Below are positions 51,301 to 59,591 of a DNA stretch of 64,000 nucleotides, in pieces. Below the pieces are notes generated by a model. That model was not told the origin of the DNA and did no database searches. It saw nothing but the letters and a program-made list of their open reading frames with translations. The stretch's first letter is position 1; each line of letters starts with the position of its first letter. This DNA is from Affinundibacterium seohonense (GTDB taxonomy: Bacteria; Pseudomonadota; Gammaproteobacteria; Burkholderiales; Burkholderiaceae_D). The stretch is from the NCBI RefSeq assembly GCF_014284305.1, contig NZ_JACOFW010000002.1, positions 62,001 through 126,000 of the forward strand. The letters are read 5' to 3'. A program made the position numbers and the translations under genes.

Positions 51301-53517
51301 AATGTTAACCGGAGTGCTACTAGAGCTACCAGTGGCATTGAACGCACGGTAGCTAAAGCTATCGTCACCGATGTAATTGCTGCTCGGTGTATAAATAATC
51401 TGTAATCCACTAATGCTGGCGGAACCGTGGCTAGGTGTGCTCGTTAACACGATGTTAGTTGGATTACCAATCACATTTGGCGTAATGCTGTTGGCTGTGC
51501 TATTCATCAAAACGGTCGCATTGACAGCACTTGCGACTGGCACACTATCCTTGACGATAATACTGATGCTGGCTGGAGATGACGTACCAAACGCATTTTG
51601 CGCAGCATAGCTGAAATTGTCCGTACCAATAAAGCCTGGATTCGGCGTGTAAGAAATCGACATGCCGCTAATGTTCGCAGAACCAAATGATGGCGCGCTG
51701 ACCAAAACAATGCTGGTTGCGCCACCACCTGTGGCACTAGCAATGAGATTTCCGCTGCTATTGGAGAACACATTGGCGTTGATTGCATTCGCATTCGGTG
51801 CAATGCCGTTGACCGTCACTGAAACAGTCGCAGCGGCAGAGGTACCATAATTATTGGTGGCAGTGTAGGTAAAGGTATCGCTACCAACATAGCCACTGGT
51901 AGGTGAGTAAAGAATAGTTAAACCACTTACGCTGGCAGTGCCATGTAAAGGGGCACTGGCTACGGTAATACTGTCGACTGCACCAATGACGCTGCTGGCA
52001 ATACTATTGTTGTTACTATTTGCTACTACCACTCTAGCCACAGGATTGGCGACGGGAGCAATGCCATTGACGTTAATATTGACATCGGCCACGGCAGAAG
52101 TGCCATAGGAGTTTGTAGCACGATACGTAAAATGGTCCGCGCCGACGTAACCAGCCGCGGGTGTGTAAATCATAGTTAATCCGCTAATGCTGACCGTTCC
52201 GTGAGTAGGCTGACTGACGATCGCAATGCTATTTGCCGTGCCAGTGATGTTGCTACTAATCGAATTGCTACTGCTATTTTGTAAGACGGTGGTGGTGACC
52301 GTATTCGCGACTGGTGCAACGCCGCTGACGGCGATGAAGATCGATGCATTGCTAGAGGATCCTGCGGCATTCGAGGCAATGTATTTGAAATTATCGGTGC
52401 CGACAAAACCTGCATTTGGCGTGTAGATAATATCTAAACCACTGACACTAGCCGAGCCATTGGCTGGTGCGCTGGTTAAAGTAATGCTGGTCGCGGTTCC
52501 GAGAATACTGCTGGGAATGACATTATTGCTGCTGTTCGCCAAGACAAAGCCATTGACGGTGTTGGCAGTGGGAGCGACTTGGTTGACCGTGATAGTGACG
52601 TTTGCCGCTGGTGAAGTGCCGCTCGCATTCGAGGCAATATAGCTGAAACTATCTGGTCCGACATAGTTGGGGGACGGTGTGTACAGTATCGTCATGCCGC
52701 TCACCGTCGCATTGCCATGGGCTGGGAGCTCGCTGATTGCAAGGGTAGTAGCAGTGCCGATGATGCTAGGGCTAATGACATTACTAGAGCTATTTTGCGC
52801 AACGCTGGAACTCACGGGGTTCGCGACTGGCGGGGTGCCGTTGACATAGATCGACACGGATGCAGGAGCTGAATCCCCAGCGATATTGCTTGCTTTGTAG
52901 AGAAACGTATCAGAGCCGATATAGCCTGCAACTGGCGTATAGATGATGCTTAATCCACTGACGCTGGCGCTGCCATGCAGAGGTGTGCTAACCAAACTGA
53001 TGGTGGTCGCCGTGCCGACGATATTGGCAGGGATGATATTGTTGATCGAATTGGCTGTGAGATTCACACTTACCGTATTCACGGTCGGTGCGATTGGTGT
53101 CACGGTAATGCTAACTAACGCCGGTGCCGAGGTGCCCCCTGTATTTTGCGCGGTATAAGAAAAACTATCGGGTCCACTATAGTTAGCATTCGGTGTATAG
53201 ATAAAGTTCATCCCACTTACCGTGACCACACCGTGTAACGCTGGAGCGCTAACTTGTACGCTGAGTGCGCCACCCGAGGTTAACGATGGTATGACATTGT
53301 TCGCACTGCTTTCCTGAACCGATGTACTAATTGGGTCTGCAATGGGCCCAGTACTCGGCAATGGTTGCATCTGTGCGATTGCGACATTCGATAGTATCAA
53401 CGCCAGCCAACATAACAAACTCTGCCAAAGTGTCAGCATTCCTAGTTGTTTTGCATTGGGCATTCTGCTTGTGACTTGGTCGCATTGATTGCGCCTTGGA
53501 TTCTTGTAGTTTGTCAT
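48382..53517 (-). CDS. Giant autotransporter with tandem Ig/cadherin-like repeats
   Basis: This 1711-residue protein has an extended signal peptide (hydrophobic core about residues 27-48, ending VAIA). About 14 clear tandem repeats of about 85 residues follow, each with the frame PxHGxAxVSGxxIxYTP, then GxDxFxYxAxNxxGxSxxAxVxIxV. A fifteenth degenerate repeat lies at about 1310-1400. A linker precedes a C-terminal outer-membrane beta-barrel (VALWAGGLNSFSSVAAEYE ... to LRLRLSYRL). This is a type Va autotransporter layout; the repeats make a long stalk and probably serve adhesion or biofilm. GGGGGAAGG lies just before the ATG. Near-identical DNA repeats make it prone to changes in repeat number. 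Confidence 0.92.
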   Translation of the reverse strand: MTNYKNPRRNQCDQVTSRMPNAKQLGMLTLWQSLLCWLALILSNVAIAQMQPLPSTGPIADPISTSVQESSANNVIPSLTSGGALSVQVSAPALHGVVTVSGMNFIYTPNANYSGPDSFSYTAQNTGGTSAPALVSITVTPIAPTVNTVSVNLTANSINNIIPANIVGTATTISLVSTPLHGSASVSGLSIIYTPVAGYIGSDTFLYKASNIAGDSAPASVSIYVNGTPPVANPVSSSVAQNSSSNVISPSIIGTATTLAISELPAHGNATVSGMTILYTPSPNYVGPDSFSYIASNASGTSPAANVTITVNQVAPTANTVNGFVLANSSNNVIPSSILGTATSITLTSAPANGSASVSGLDIIYTPNAGFVGTDNFKYIASNAAGSSSNASIFIAVSGVAPVANTVTTTVLQNSSSNSISSNITGTANSIAIVSQPTHGTVSISGLTMIYTPAAGYVGADHFTYRATNSYGTSAVADVNINVNGIAPVANPVARVVVANSNNNSIASSVIGAVDSITVASAPLHGTASVSGLTILYSPTSGYVGSDTFTYTATNNYGTSAAATVSVTVNGIAPNANAINANVFSNSSGNLIASATGGGATSIVLVSAPSFGSANISGMSISYTPNPGFIGTDNFSYAAQNAFGTSSPASISIIVKDSVPVASAVNATVLMNSTANSITPNVIGNPTNIVLTSTPSHGSASISGLQIIYTPSSNYIGDDSFSYRAFNATGSSSSTPVNIRVTGNAPSANPITTAVLTNSSSNAIPSQTSGVVSSIAILSVPQHGVAQVSGTSILYTPNSGYVGNDVFTYIASNSFGNSPAASVNITVNPIDAPNLPTARDISINVISNSSNNPIAAATSGIVTTIGIGQAPSKGIVSVNGLSMSYTPTAGFVGTDSYTYFATNNAGNSTPATVRITVTGTAPVANPITTSILTNSSNQILTPSITGNANSISINSNPAHGIATINGMQLSYTPQANFIGVDTFTYVAMNSNGSSAPAAVTVTVNGIAPTANAIAVTVDTDSRNNAIVSDTSDNTVSIALLTAPAHGSASVSGLGMTYTPQANFSGADSFTYIAKNAYGESTPATVTITVKALPTLPLPIANPVSSEVMMNSNANPIAASVSGSFTQLNINRSPAHGTVNISGNQFIYTPNKDFSGTDSFSYQAANASGRSNDALVNINVKQTPPIANAISEVVESTQSNIVVRVNTNGTFDRITISSPASHGIAVVNGVDILYTPAANFVGTDSFTYFATNAAGNSTPAVVTVVVKAKPPTLANGNLQILAGTSASIDLASLLSTSAGATATFSIASQAAHANATMNGSRLTVNANLNYTGSDQVRIVASVNGLTSNIAIITLTITGRPDPAKDRTVQALQTTKAAVITQFERLQLENFNSRLNEIASQNSGLRSKEDKKKNEDACSKVALWAGGLNSFSSVAAEYEIKQHNGGASFGGDRCIGSPDTFIGFGVGYANSRGELRGQNATMNAQARNIANYGQLSPLPFFNFSWVVGVNDISSDYTRTTEQLSSASGMASPPMYGIAAAPANTTQHTGKWSGKQKMGSTSVGFDVDFTDFKISPYLRLDRSVITIGAYTETGDERSALRYQPQSFNSQRTTLGMNTETLIKTRFGELTPRLRFEYQKDVGKRDDIKINFVDNPNSTPYLINGSKLDRRLFHMGIGGDLLLENGWVIILNYGYYRSNEGNSSNALRLRLSYRL

Positions 53518-53573
53518 ACCTTCCCCCTTCGATATTCAAAAATTACATCGAAGGAAGTATAGAACGATTATGT

Positions 53574-53783
53574 ATGAATGCGGTGTTGGTTTTAAATGTA
53601 TTTTTGATATTTTATGGGTTCTTGTATGGCATATGGCAGAGTGAAATCGTCGCTATTACGCTATCACTTTGTTTTCACCTTGCATTGAGTGTGGTGTTGT
53701 TTTGTCGAATGCAGCGTGATTTTTATGAAAAGCCTAAAGTGCATTTAAATCACCCGCCTGTTCCAACGCGAGATTTGACCTGA
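53574..53783 (+). CDS. Small two-helix membrane protein
   Basis: A 69-residue candidate. Two hydrophobic segments (VLVLNVFLIFYGFLYGI and VAITLSLCFHLALSVVLF) are followed by a charged tail (CRMQRDFYEKPKVHLNHPP). GAAGGAAG lies 13 nt upstream, rather far. It is divergent from the autotransporter gene. No family is recognised; coding status is plausible but not proven. Confidence 0.45.
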   Translation: MNAVLVLNVFLIFYGFLYGIWQSEIVAITLSLCFHLALSVVLFCRMQRDFYEKPKVHLNHPPVPTRDLT

Positions 53784-53964
53784 CGCTTATACTTGGTTAT
53801 CCTTCGAACATTGCGCCGATTTGAAATCAGCTTGCGGGCGCGGTTTAATTATCTAAATAGATATTTGAACAAATAAATACGGCTAAAGCGAGCTTGAATG
53901 CCGCAGTACCTTCCTTCATTCAGCCCCTCTTTTAGCCCCCTTTTAAATTTATTTTTTTAAAGTT

Positions 53965-53979
53965 GAGACCGCTGGTCTC
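53965..53979 (+). promoter_or_regulatory. Palindrome directly before the metX ribosome-binding site
   Basis: GAGACC-GCT-GGTCTC is a perfect 6-bp dyad two bases before AGGGA, the Shine-Dalgarno site of metX. It could be an operator or a small hairpin that affects translation. It is not a recognised SAM or SAH riboswitch. Confidence 0.4.
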
Positions 53980-53992
53980 TAGGGAATAGCTT

Positions 53993-55120
53993 ATGTCATC
54001 CGTTGGAATCGTCACGCCACAAGCGTATCGCTTCATTGAACCTCTGCCTTTGCAGAGCGGCGCTCGCATCGCCGACTACACCTTGATGGTGGAAACCTAC
54101 GGCACACTCAATGCCGACAAATCGAATGCTGTGCTGGTCTGTCACGCCTTAAACGCCTCGCATCATGTGGCTGGGTATTATGCTGATCCGCCAAAAAATG
54201 TTGGATGGTGGGACAACATGGTTGGTCCCGGCAAGCCGTTGGATACGAATAAATTTTTTGTCATTGGTATTAATAATCTAGGCTCGTGCTTTGGCTCGAC
54301 TGGCCCTATGCATATCAATCCCGCGACCGGTAAACAATACGGCGCAGATTTTCCGGTCGTGACGGTAGAAGATTGGGTACGTGCTCAAGCGCGTGTTGCG
54401 GATGACATGGGCATCACCCAGTTTGCCGCTGTGATGGGGGGCTCGCTCGGCGGCATGCAAGCTTTGGCTTGGAGTATTTTATTCCCTGAACGCCTGCGTC
54501 ACTGTGTGGTGATTGCTTCAACGCCGAAGCTTTCCACGCAAAACATTGCGTTCAATGACGTAGCACGTCAGGCGATTTTGACGGACCCAGATTTTCATGG
54601 AGGCGATTTTTATGCACATAAAGTCGTGCCGAGAAATGGTCTGCGCGTGGCACGCATGATCGGTCACATTACCTATTTGTCGAACGACGACATGGCTGAG
54701 AAATTTGGTCGTGAACTCAAAACCGCCGACTACCAATTTGGTTATGGTGTTGAGTTTGAAATCGAATCCTATCTGCGTTACCAAGGCGACAAATTCTCTG
54801 ACTATTTCGATGCGAATACCTATCTGTTGATTACCAAGGCACTCGATTACTTTGATCCTGCGCGTGAGCATGGCGGTGACCTGAGTAAAGCATTAGCGGT
54901 GACCAAAGCACAATTTCTGCTCGCTTCATTCACGACCGATTGGCGATTTTCTCCAGAACGTAGTCGTGAAATCGTTAAAGCCCTAGTGGATAACAAGCGC
55001 ACCGTGAGCTACGCTGAAATTGATGCGCCACATGGTCACGATGCATTCTTATTGGATGATGCGCGCTATTTGAATTTTGTCGCCGCCTATTACAACCGTA
55101 TCGCGCAGGAGTTTGCATGA
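53993..55120 (+). CDS. metX: Homoserine O-acyltransferase MetX
   Basis: This 375-residue cytosolic alpha/beta hydrolase-fold enzyme activates homoserine for methionine synthesis. Catalytic Ser 151 lies in [14 protein letters not shown] and the catalytic His in [28 protein letters not shown] and [18 protein letters not shown] are family blocks. Burkholderiales MetX enzymes often use succinyl-CoA rather than acetyl-CoA; the sequence was not tested for this. AGGGA precedes the ATG. The stop overlaps the metW start (ATGA), the tight metXW pairing seen across betaproteobacteria. Confidence 0.96.
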   Translation: MSSVGIVTPQAYRFIEPLPLQSGARIADYTLMVETYGTLNADKSNAVLVCHALNASHHVAGYYADPPKNVGWWDNMVGPGKPLDTNKFFVIGINNLGSCFGSTGPMHINPATGKQYGADFPVVTVEDWVRAQARVADDMGITQFAAVMGGSLGGMQALAWSILFPERLRHCVVIASTPKLSTQNIAFNDVARQAILTDPDFHGGDFYAHKVVPRNGLRVARMIGHITYLSNDDMAEKFGRELKTADYQFGYGVEFEIESYLRYQGDKFSDYFDANTYLLITKALDYFDPAREHGGDLSKALAVTKAQFLLASFTTDWRFSPERSREIVKALVDNKRTVSYAEIDAPHGHDAFLLDDARYLNFVAAYYNRIAQEFA

Positions 55121-55725
55121 ACGTCCAAGAATTGAAATTATTACGGCCTGATCTCGCTTTCATCGCGGATTGGATTCGACCACAGGCGCATGTTTTGGAT
55201 GTGGGCTGCGGTGATGGCGTCATGCTCGATTATCTGCAAACGGATAAACAATGCACGGGTTACGGTATTGAAATCGCTGACGATAAAGTGCTGGAATGTG
55301 CCAAGCGCGGCATCAACGTGATTCAACAGGATATGGAAAACGGCTTGAGCATTTTTGCCGAACATGCATTTGATACCGTCTTGTGTTTGTCATCTTTGCA
55401 GATGATGAAGCATGTCGAGCCACTTTTGCGGGACATCGCGCGCGTTGGTAACGAGGCAATCGTGTCCTTCCCTAATTTCGGTTATTGGCCGCACCGCACG
55501 GCACTGCTGCGTGGCAAGATGCCAGTGTCAAAGTCGCTGCCGTTTGAATGGTATGACACGCCCAACGTACGTTGTGCAACGATTTATGATTTTGCCGATC
55601 TGGCCGACGATGTTGGCTTAGAAGTGATGGAATGCGTCGCGCTGCATGAAGGCAAACAGATACACTGGCTACCGAATTTGCGTGGTAGTCTTGCGGTTTT
55701 CCGTTTACGCAAGAAATCTGCATAA
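55117..55725 (+). CDS. metW: MetW methionine biosynthesis protein
   Basis: This 202-residue protein has a class I methyltransferase fold: [15 protein letters not shown] (SAM-binding motif I), [26 protein letters not shown], and [13 protein letters not shown]. It ends with the MetW-specific [25 protein letters not shown]. MetW is reported to activate MetX as a partner, which fits the 4-bp overlap with metX. Its stop overlaps the next start (TAATG), so three genes are coupled. Confidence 0.95.
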   Translation: MNVQELKLLRPDLAFIADWIRPQAHVLDVGCGDGVMLDYLQTDKQCTGYGIEIADDKVLECAKRGINVIQQDMENGLSIFAEHAFDTVLCLSSLQMMKHVEPLLRDIARVGNEAIVSFPNFGYWPHRTALLRGKMPVSKSLPFEWYDTPNVRCATIYDFADLADDVGLEVMECVALHEGKQIHWLPNLRGSLAVFRLRKKSA

Positions 55726-57245
55726 TGAGTCAAATCGAACCCGCTGCGAAATCGCATTTATTACGTTCCAAGTTATTTTGGGTAAGCCTTTTGTATTTTT
55801 CAGAAGGCTTCCCTTTGGGTTTGTTCTACGATCTATTTCCTGTATATTTCCGGCAGCAGGGCGTGGAGTTATCCAAGATTGGCTTGCTTAGTTTGCTCGG
55901 GTTGGCGTGGTCATTAAAATTTTTGTGGGCACCTGTCATTGATTACACTCGTCGGCATCGCTACTGGATGGCCGCAGTCGATATTGGCATGGGTTTGGTG
56001 ATGATGTATTTCGCCTATAACGCTGGTTTTGGTTCCGGCGTTTGGGTGGCGATCGGCGTGTTTACCGTATTGTCGGCGACCAATGATATTGCGATTGATG
56101 GCTATACGATAGAACGTTTGAATAAGCGTGAATTCGGTCTAGCGAACGGTTTTCGGATTGGTTTTTACCGTGTCGGTATGCTGACCGCGGGTGCCTTATT
56201 ATGGTTCTCTGATTATGCTGGCTGGAACGCGACTTATTGGTTGTCTGCGGTGATTTTTGTCGGTATGGCGATACTGAGTTTATCTGCACCAAAAGAAGAT
56301 GCGCGTATTGAGAACGCGAACAAAGTTAGTGCGAATCAGGAGTTTGGTTTTCTGACTGAGAGCCCAGCATTGATGCTATCGATTGCGATGTTTATCTTGG
56401 CCTTGCTCTGGCCGATCTTTAACGCACTAAGCATTGAATCCATCGCGGTATTGAAGAAGGCTTGGTGGTTTAAGTCGATTCCAGTTGCGCTCATTTTGTT
56501 GGCGGCATTCATCTTCCGATATGGTTTCAAACGTATTTCGGCAACGCATTGGGAATCACTGCAAAACGGTCCGGTATTTGGTGCCTTGATTTCGCTACTA
56601 AACCGCAAGCACGCGTTCGTGATTATCTGTTTTATTTTGATCTTCAAATTAGCGGATTCATCGATTGGCTTTATGATCAAGCCGTTCTGGGTGGATAGCG
56701 GATTTACGAATACGCAGATTGGCATGATCTCGGTCAATTTGGGTTTGGCATTATCCATCGCTGGCGGTGTGCTCGGCGGTTGGTACACGGATCGCGTTGG
56801 TATTTATAAGGGCTTGTGGTTACTAGGATTGACGCAGGCATTTTCCAACTTAGGTTACGTGATTGCCGCGATGATGATTCCGCAAGTCGCGCAGGGTACT
56901 GACATTGCGCTGTCACATCAGGCGATTATGTACAGCGCGAGTGCGATTGAATCGTTGACGCAAGGCTTGGGCACTGGTGCCTTCTTGGCCTTTATGATGG
57001 CGATTGTGGATAAATCAAAAGCCACAACAGAGTACGCAATTTTGTCATCCATCTTCGCCTTCTCACGTTCCATTGCTGGATGGGCCGGCGGTGTTGGTGC
57101 GCAAGAAATGGGTTATACCTCGTATTTCTTGCTCACCTTTTTGCTGGCTTTTCCAGCCTATTTGATGCTGCCTTGGATTAAACAAGTGTTAGGCGATGCG
57201 GGAGCTGCTCCATCGGGCTCAACCAGCGGCAAAGAATCTGTATGA
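55725..57245 (+). CDS. ampG: AmpG-type muropeptide permease (MFS)
   Basis: This 506-residue inner-membrane transporter has about 12-14 helices. LLYFSEGFPLGLFYDLFPVYFRQQGVELSKIGLLSLLGLAWSLKFLWAPVID is the AmpG start, and the ATNDIAIDGYTIE block follows in the cytoplasmic half. AmpG imports anhydro-muropeptides from cell-wall turnover. It starts one base inside the metW stop and so depends on translation of metXW, an order conserved in Burkholderiales. The specific substrate is inferred from family. Confidence 0.88.
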   Translation: MSQIEPAAKSHLLRSKLFWVSLLYFSEGFPLGLFYDLFPVYFRQQGVELSKIGLLSLLGLAWSLKFLWAPVIDYTRRHRYWMAAVDIGMGLVMMYFAYNAGFGSGVWVAIGVFTVLSATNDIAIDGYTIERLNKREFGLANGFRIGFYRVGMLTAGALLWFSDYAGWNATYWLSAVIFVGMAILSLSAPKEDARIENANKVSANQEFGFLTESPALMLSIAMFILALLWPIFNALSIESIAVLKKAWWFKSIPVALILLAAFIFRYGFKRISATHWESLQNGPVFGALISLLNRKHAFVIICFILIFKLADSSIGFMIKPFWVDSGFTNTQIGMISVNLGLALSIAGGVLGGWYTDRVGIYKGLWLLGLTQAFSNLGYVIAAMMIPQVAQGTDIALSHQAIMYSASAIESLTQGLGTGAFLAFMMAIVDKSKATTEYAILSSIFAFSRSIAGWAGGVGAQEMGYTSYFLLTFLLAFPAYLMLPWIKQVLGDAGAAPSGSTSGKESV

Positions 57246-57329
57246 AAATCAACTTTGTTTGCCTACGCGGTTTGAGTTCGGGCAAGTCAAATTCACAATA
57301 CTTTGCAGTTTTATAAATTGGAGAGTGCT

Positions 57330-58253
57330 ATGATAAAAGTATTCAAACACCATAATGTCGCTATGAAATCTTCTTCCCTATCTTTGTTGCTTGCAGCAGG
57401 TTTGACTTTCAGTTTGCCTCTGATGGCGCAGAACAGCGCACCTCAAGAAGGCGTCAACGTCGGCAAAATGTCGATTATGCGAAAGATTGTGCCGAGTGGC
57501 GCCTTAGAAGGGCAAGCCGCCCAGCAATACACAACGACGATGCAAACCGCGCAACAGAAACGTGAATTGGCCCCGGATAATCATCCGCAAGTCATACGCT
57601 TGCGAGCGATTGCAAAGAAAATGATCCCGTTCGCTTTGCCATGGAATCCCCGCGCTAAGGAATGGAAATGGGAAGTAAACCTGATTGCCTCCCCGCAAAT
57701 CAATGCGTATTGCATGCCAGGCGGAAAAATTGCATTTTACACGGGCATCCTCGATACCCTCAAGCTGACTGACGATGAAGTCGCGATAATCATGGGACAC
57801 GAAATCGCCCATGCACTGCGTGAGCATGGTGCTGAACGTGCAGGTAAATCGATGGCGATGAATAGCGCAGCAAAATTGTTAGGCCTGTTTGCCGAATCAA
57901 AAGGTTATGACGGTAATATGGTCGCAGGCATTGCTGGCACGGCAGGTAATGTCGCCATGTTGAAATTTTCCCGTGAGGACGAAACAGAAGGTGATATCGT
58001 CGGTATGGATTTAGCCGCACGCTCAGGTTACGATCCCCGAGCCGGTGTCACTCTGTGGCAAAAAATGGGTGTGGTAAATCAAAAAGCGCCGCCAAAATGG
58101 TTATCCACGCATCCTGCCGGAGAAGATCGGATCAAAGAAATTCGCAAACATTTTCCTGAAGTCATGCCTTTATACGCACGAGCTAAAGGTGCCAACCTCG
58201 CGAGTTTGCCTCCCTACCGCAGTAATGTGAAGGGCATTCCGGACGTGAATTGA
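57330..58253 (+). CDS. Exported M48 family metallopeptidase
   Basis: This 307-residue protein has a signal peptide (hydrophobic core about residues 16-32, ending LMAQ). The zinc site HEIAH (157-161) lies in IMGHEIAHALREHGAERAG, and the third ligand Glu in SREDETEGDIVGMDLAARSGYDP. AYCMPGGKIAFYTGIL and STHPAGEDRIKEI complete the M48 pattern. It is a periplasmic protease or chaperone of the LoiP/BepA-like group. GGAGAG before the ATG at 57330 selects this start. It is 85 bp behind ampG and may be read from its own promoter. Confidence 0.93.
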   Translation: MIKVFKHHNVAMKSSSLSLLLAAGLTFSLPLMAQNSAPQEGVNVGKMSIMRKIVPSGALEGQAAQQYTTTMQTAQQKRELAPDNHPQVIRLRAIAKKMIPFALPWNPRAKEWKWEVNLIASPQINAYCMPGGKIAFYTGILDTLKLTDDEVAIIMGHEIAHALREHGAERAGKSMAMNSAAKLLGLFAESKGYDGNMVAGIAGTAGNVAMLKFSREDETEGDIVGMDLAARSGYDPRAGVTLWQKMGVVNQKAPPKWLSTHPAGEDRIKEIRKHFPEVMPLYARAKGANLASLPPYRSNVKGIPDVN

Positions 58254-58272
58254 AGCGACTAGATTGCAGAAT

Positions 58273-58311
58273 AAAAAAGCTTGGTGAACGTGAATTCACC
58301 AAGCTTTTTTT
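58273..58311. terminator. Bidirectional terminator between M48 peptidase and xthA
   Basis: A perfect stem, GCTTGGTGAA/TTCACCAAGC, with A6 and T7 arms serves both convergent genes. Confidence 0.93.
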
Positions 58312-58336
58312 GCGTCAAATACGCGCTTATCAATAA

Positions 58337-59107
58337 TTAATAATTGATAATTAAAGGTGCATGATCACTAAAGCGCTCTTCTTTGTATATCGCAGCGGAT
58401 TTCGCTTTGGTCGCAATACCTGCGGTCGCGACATGGTAATCAATACGCCAACCCACATTATTCGCCCAAGCCTGACCACGATTACTCCACCAAGTATAGG
58501 CATCGCCAGTCGTGTCTGGATGTAGGCGACGATACACGTCCACCCAGCCCATCTCTTCAAATAAATGCGTCATCCAAGCACGTTCTTCTGGCAAGAAACC
58601 AGAGTTCTTTTGATTGCTTTTCCAGTTCTTGAGATCGATTTCTTTGTGCGCGATATTCCAGTCGCCACAGATCACCAATTCTCTTCCAGCATTGATTAAG
58701 TCTTTCAAATGCGGCGCAAATTCGCCCATAAAACGGAATTTTGCTTCTTGGCGCTCAGGAGAGGATGAGCCAGACGGACAATACACAGAAATCACCGATA
58801 AATCGTCAAAGTCGCAACGCACATAGCGTCCCTCTGGATCAAATTCTGCACTGCCAAAGCCGATGTGGACGGCATCTGGTTTTTTCTTGCTATAGACCCC
58901 AGCACCCGAATAACCTTTCTTTTCTGCATAGTGAAAATGACCATGGTAGCCGTGCGGCTGCAGAAACTCATCAGTCATATCCGCCTGCTGTGCTTTCAAC
59001 TCTTGCACACAAAGAAAATCAGGCGACTCCTTCTCCATCCAATGAAAAAACCCTTTTTTTGCTGCGGAACGAATGCCATTTAAATTGGCAGAAATAATTT
59101 TGGTCAT
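58337..59107 (-). CDS. xthA: Exodeoxyribonuclease III
   Basis: This 256-residue protein has the exonuclease-endonuclease-phosphatase fold in standard order: TKIISANLNGIRSAAKKG, FLCVQELKAQ (metal Glu), VICGDWNIAHKEIDLKNWKSN (Asp/Asn catalytic), YTWWSNRGQAWANNVGWRIDYHVA and ERFSDHAPLIIN (Asp-His pair). It is an AP endonuclease and 3'-5' exonuclease for base excision repair. The ATG at 59107 matches family length, though no strong ribosome-binding site is seen; the frame is open upstream. The stop lies in an A+T-rich run of ATAATT-like repeats. Confidence 0.95.
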   Translation of the reverse strand: MTKIISANLNGIRSAAKKGFFHWMEKESPDFLCVQELKAQQADMTDEFLQPHGYHGHFHYAEKKGYSGAGVYSKKKPDAVHIGFGSAEFDPEGRYVRCDFDDLSVISVYCPSGSSSPERQEAKFRFMGEFAPHLKDLINAGRELVICGDWNIAHKEIDLKNWKSNQKNSGFLPEERAWMTHLFEEMGWVDVYRRLHPDTTGDAYTWWSNRGQAWANNVGWRIDYHVATAGIATKAKSAAIYKEERFSDHAPLIINY

Positions 59108-59591
59108 GGTGAGATCGTGTTCATAGTATTGATTGGTATGGCAACAGCGCTTGCCGACGTGTAGCAATTGTAACTTGCTTGCGTTTTGCACTTTCTATTA
59201 ATGAGCGAAAAATGGGCGGAAAATGAAAAAAAATGAGCAAAACCAGGGGGGGTATTTTTTCCTTCGTAATTCTATGCTTTTATTCATGAGCCCAAATTCA
59301 TCAGTTTTGATCGTGGATTTTTTGGTAAAATCTTTAACATTTTTTTGAGTTCAATGCGGCATCAAGATACGTAGTTGTGACGGTATTTTATGTTTCCCAT
59401 CGGTGTATGAAAATAGCCTCTTCAATCTTAGCGCTGAGTTCGTGGCGTTTAAGTGAGTTTGGCTGTTTTTGTAATGGCAGCGAATAGATCAGTTGGGTAT
59501 AGCGAATTTTAAGAATAGAAAGATCGGGCAAGCCAATCGATACAAACGGTACAAAATACTGTGCGTGAGCTGTGACAACGTAAAATAAAAC
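59108..59591. other. A+T-rich spacer upstream of the membrane protein pair
   Basis: About 480 bp between divergent genes. A G7 run (59247-59253) is followed by T6, and the rest is A+T-rich. No gene with a convincing start and ribosome-binding site was found. The promoters of xthA and of the membrane protein pair must lie here. Confidence 0.5.

Noticed and set aside
48767-53158. Many plus-strand frames of 60-120 codons opposite the autotransporter
   Set aside because: They recur with the 255-bp period of the repeats and are antisense shadows of them.
48382-53517. CRISPR or satellite array
   Set aside because: The repeat unit is about 255 bp, coding and in frame throughout; there are no short repeats with unique spacers.
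53830-53992. SAM or SAH riboswitch before metX
   Set aside because: No conserved riboswitch core was recognised; only a short dyad is visible.
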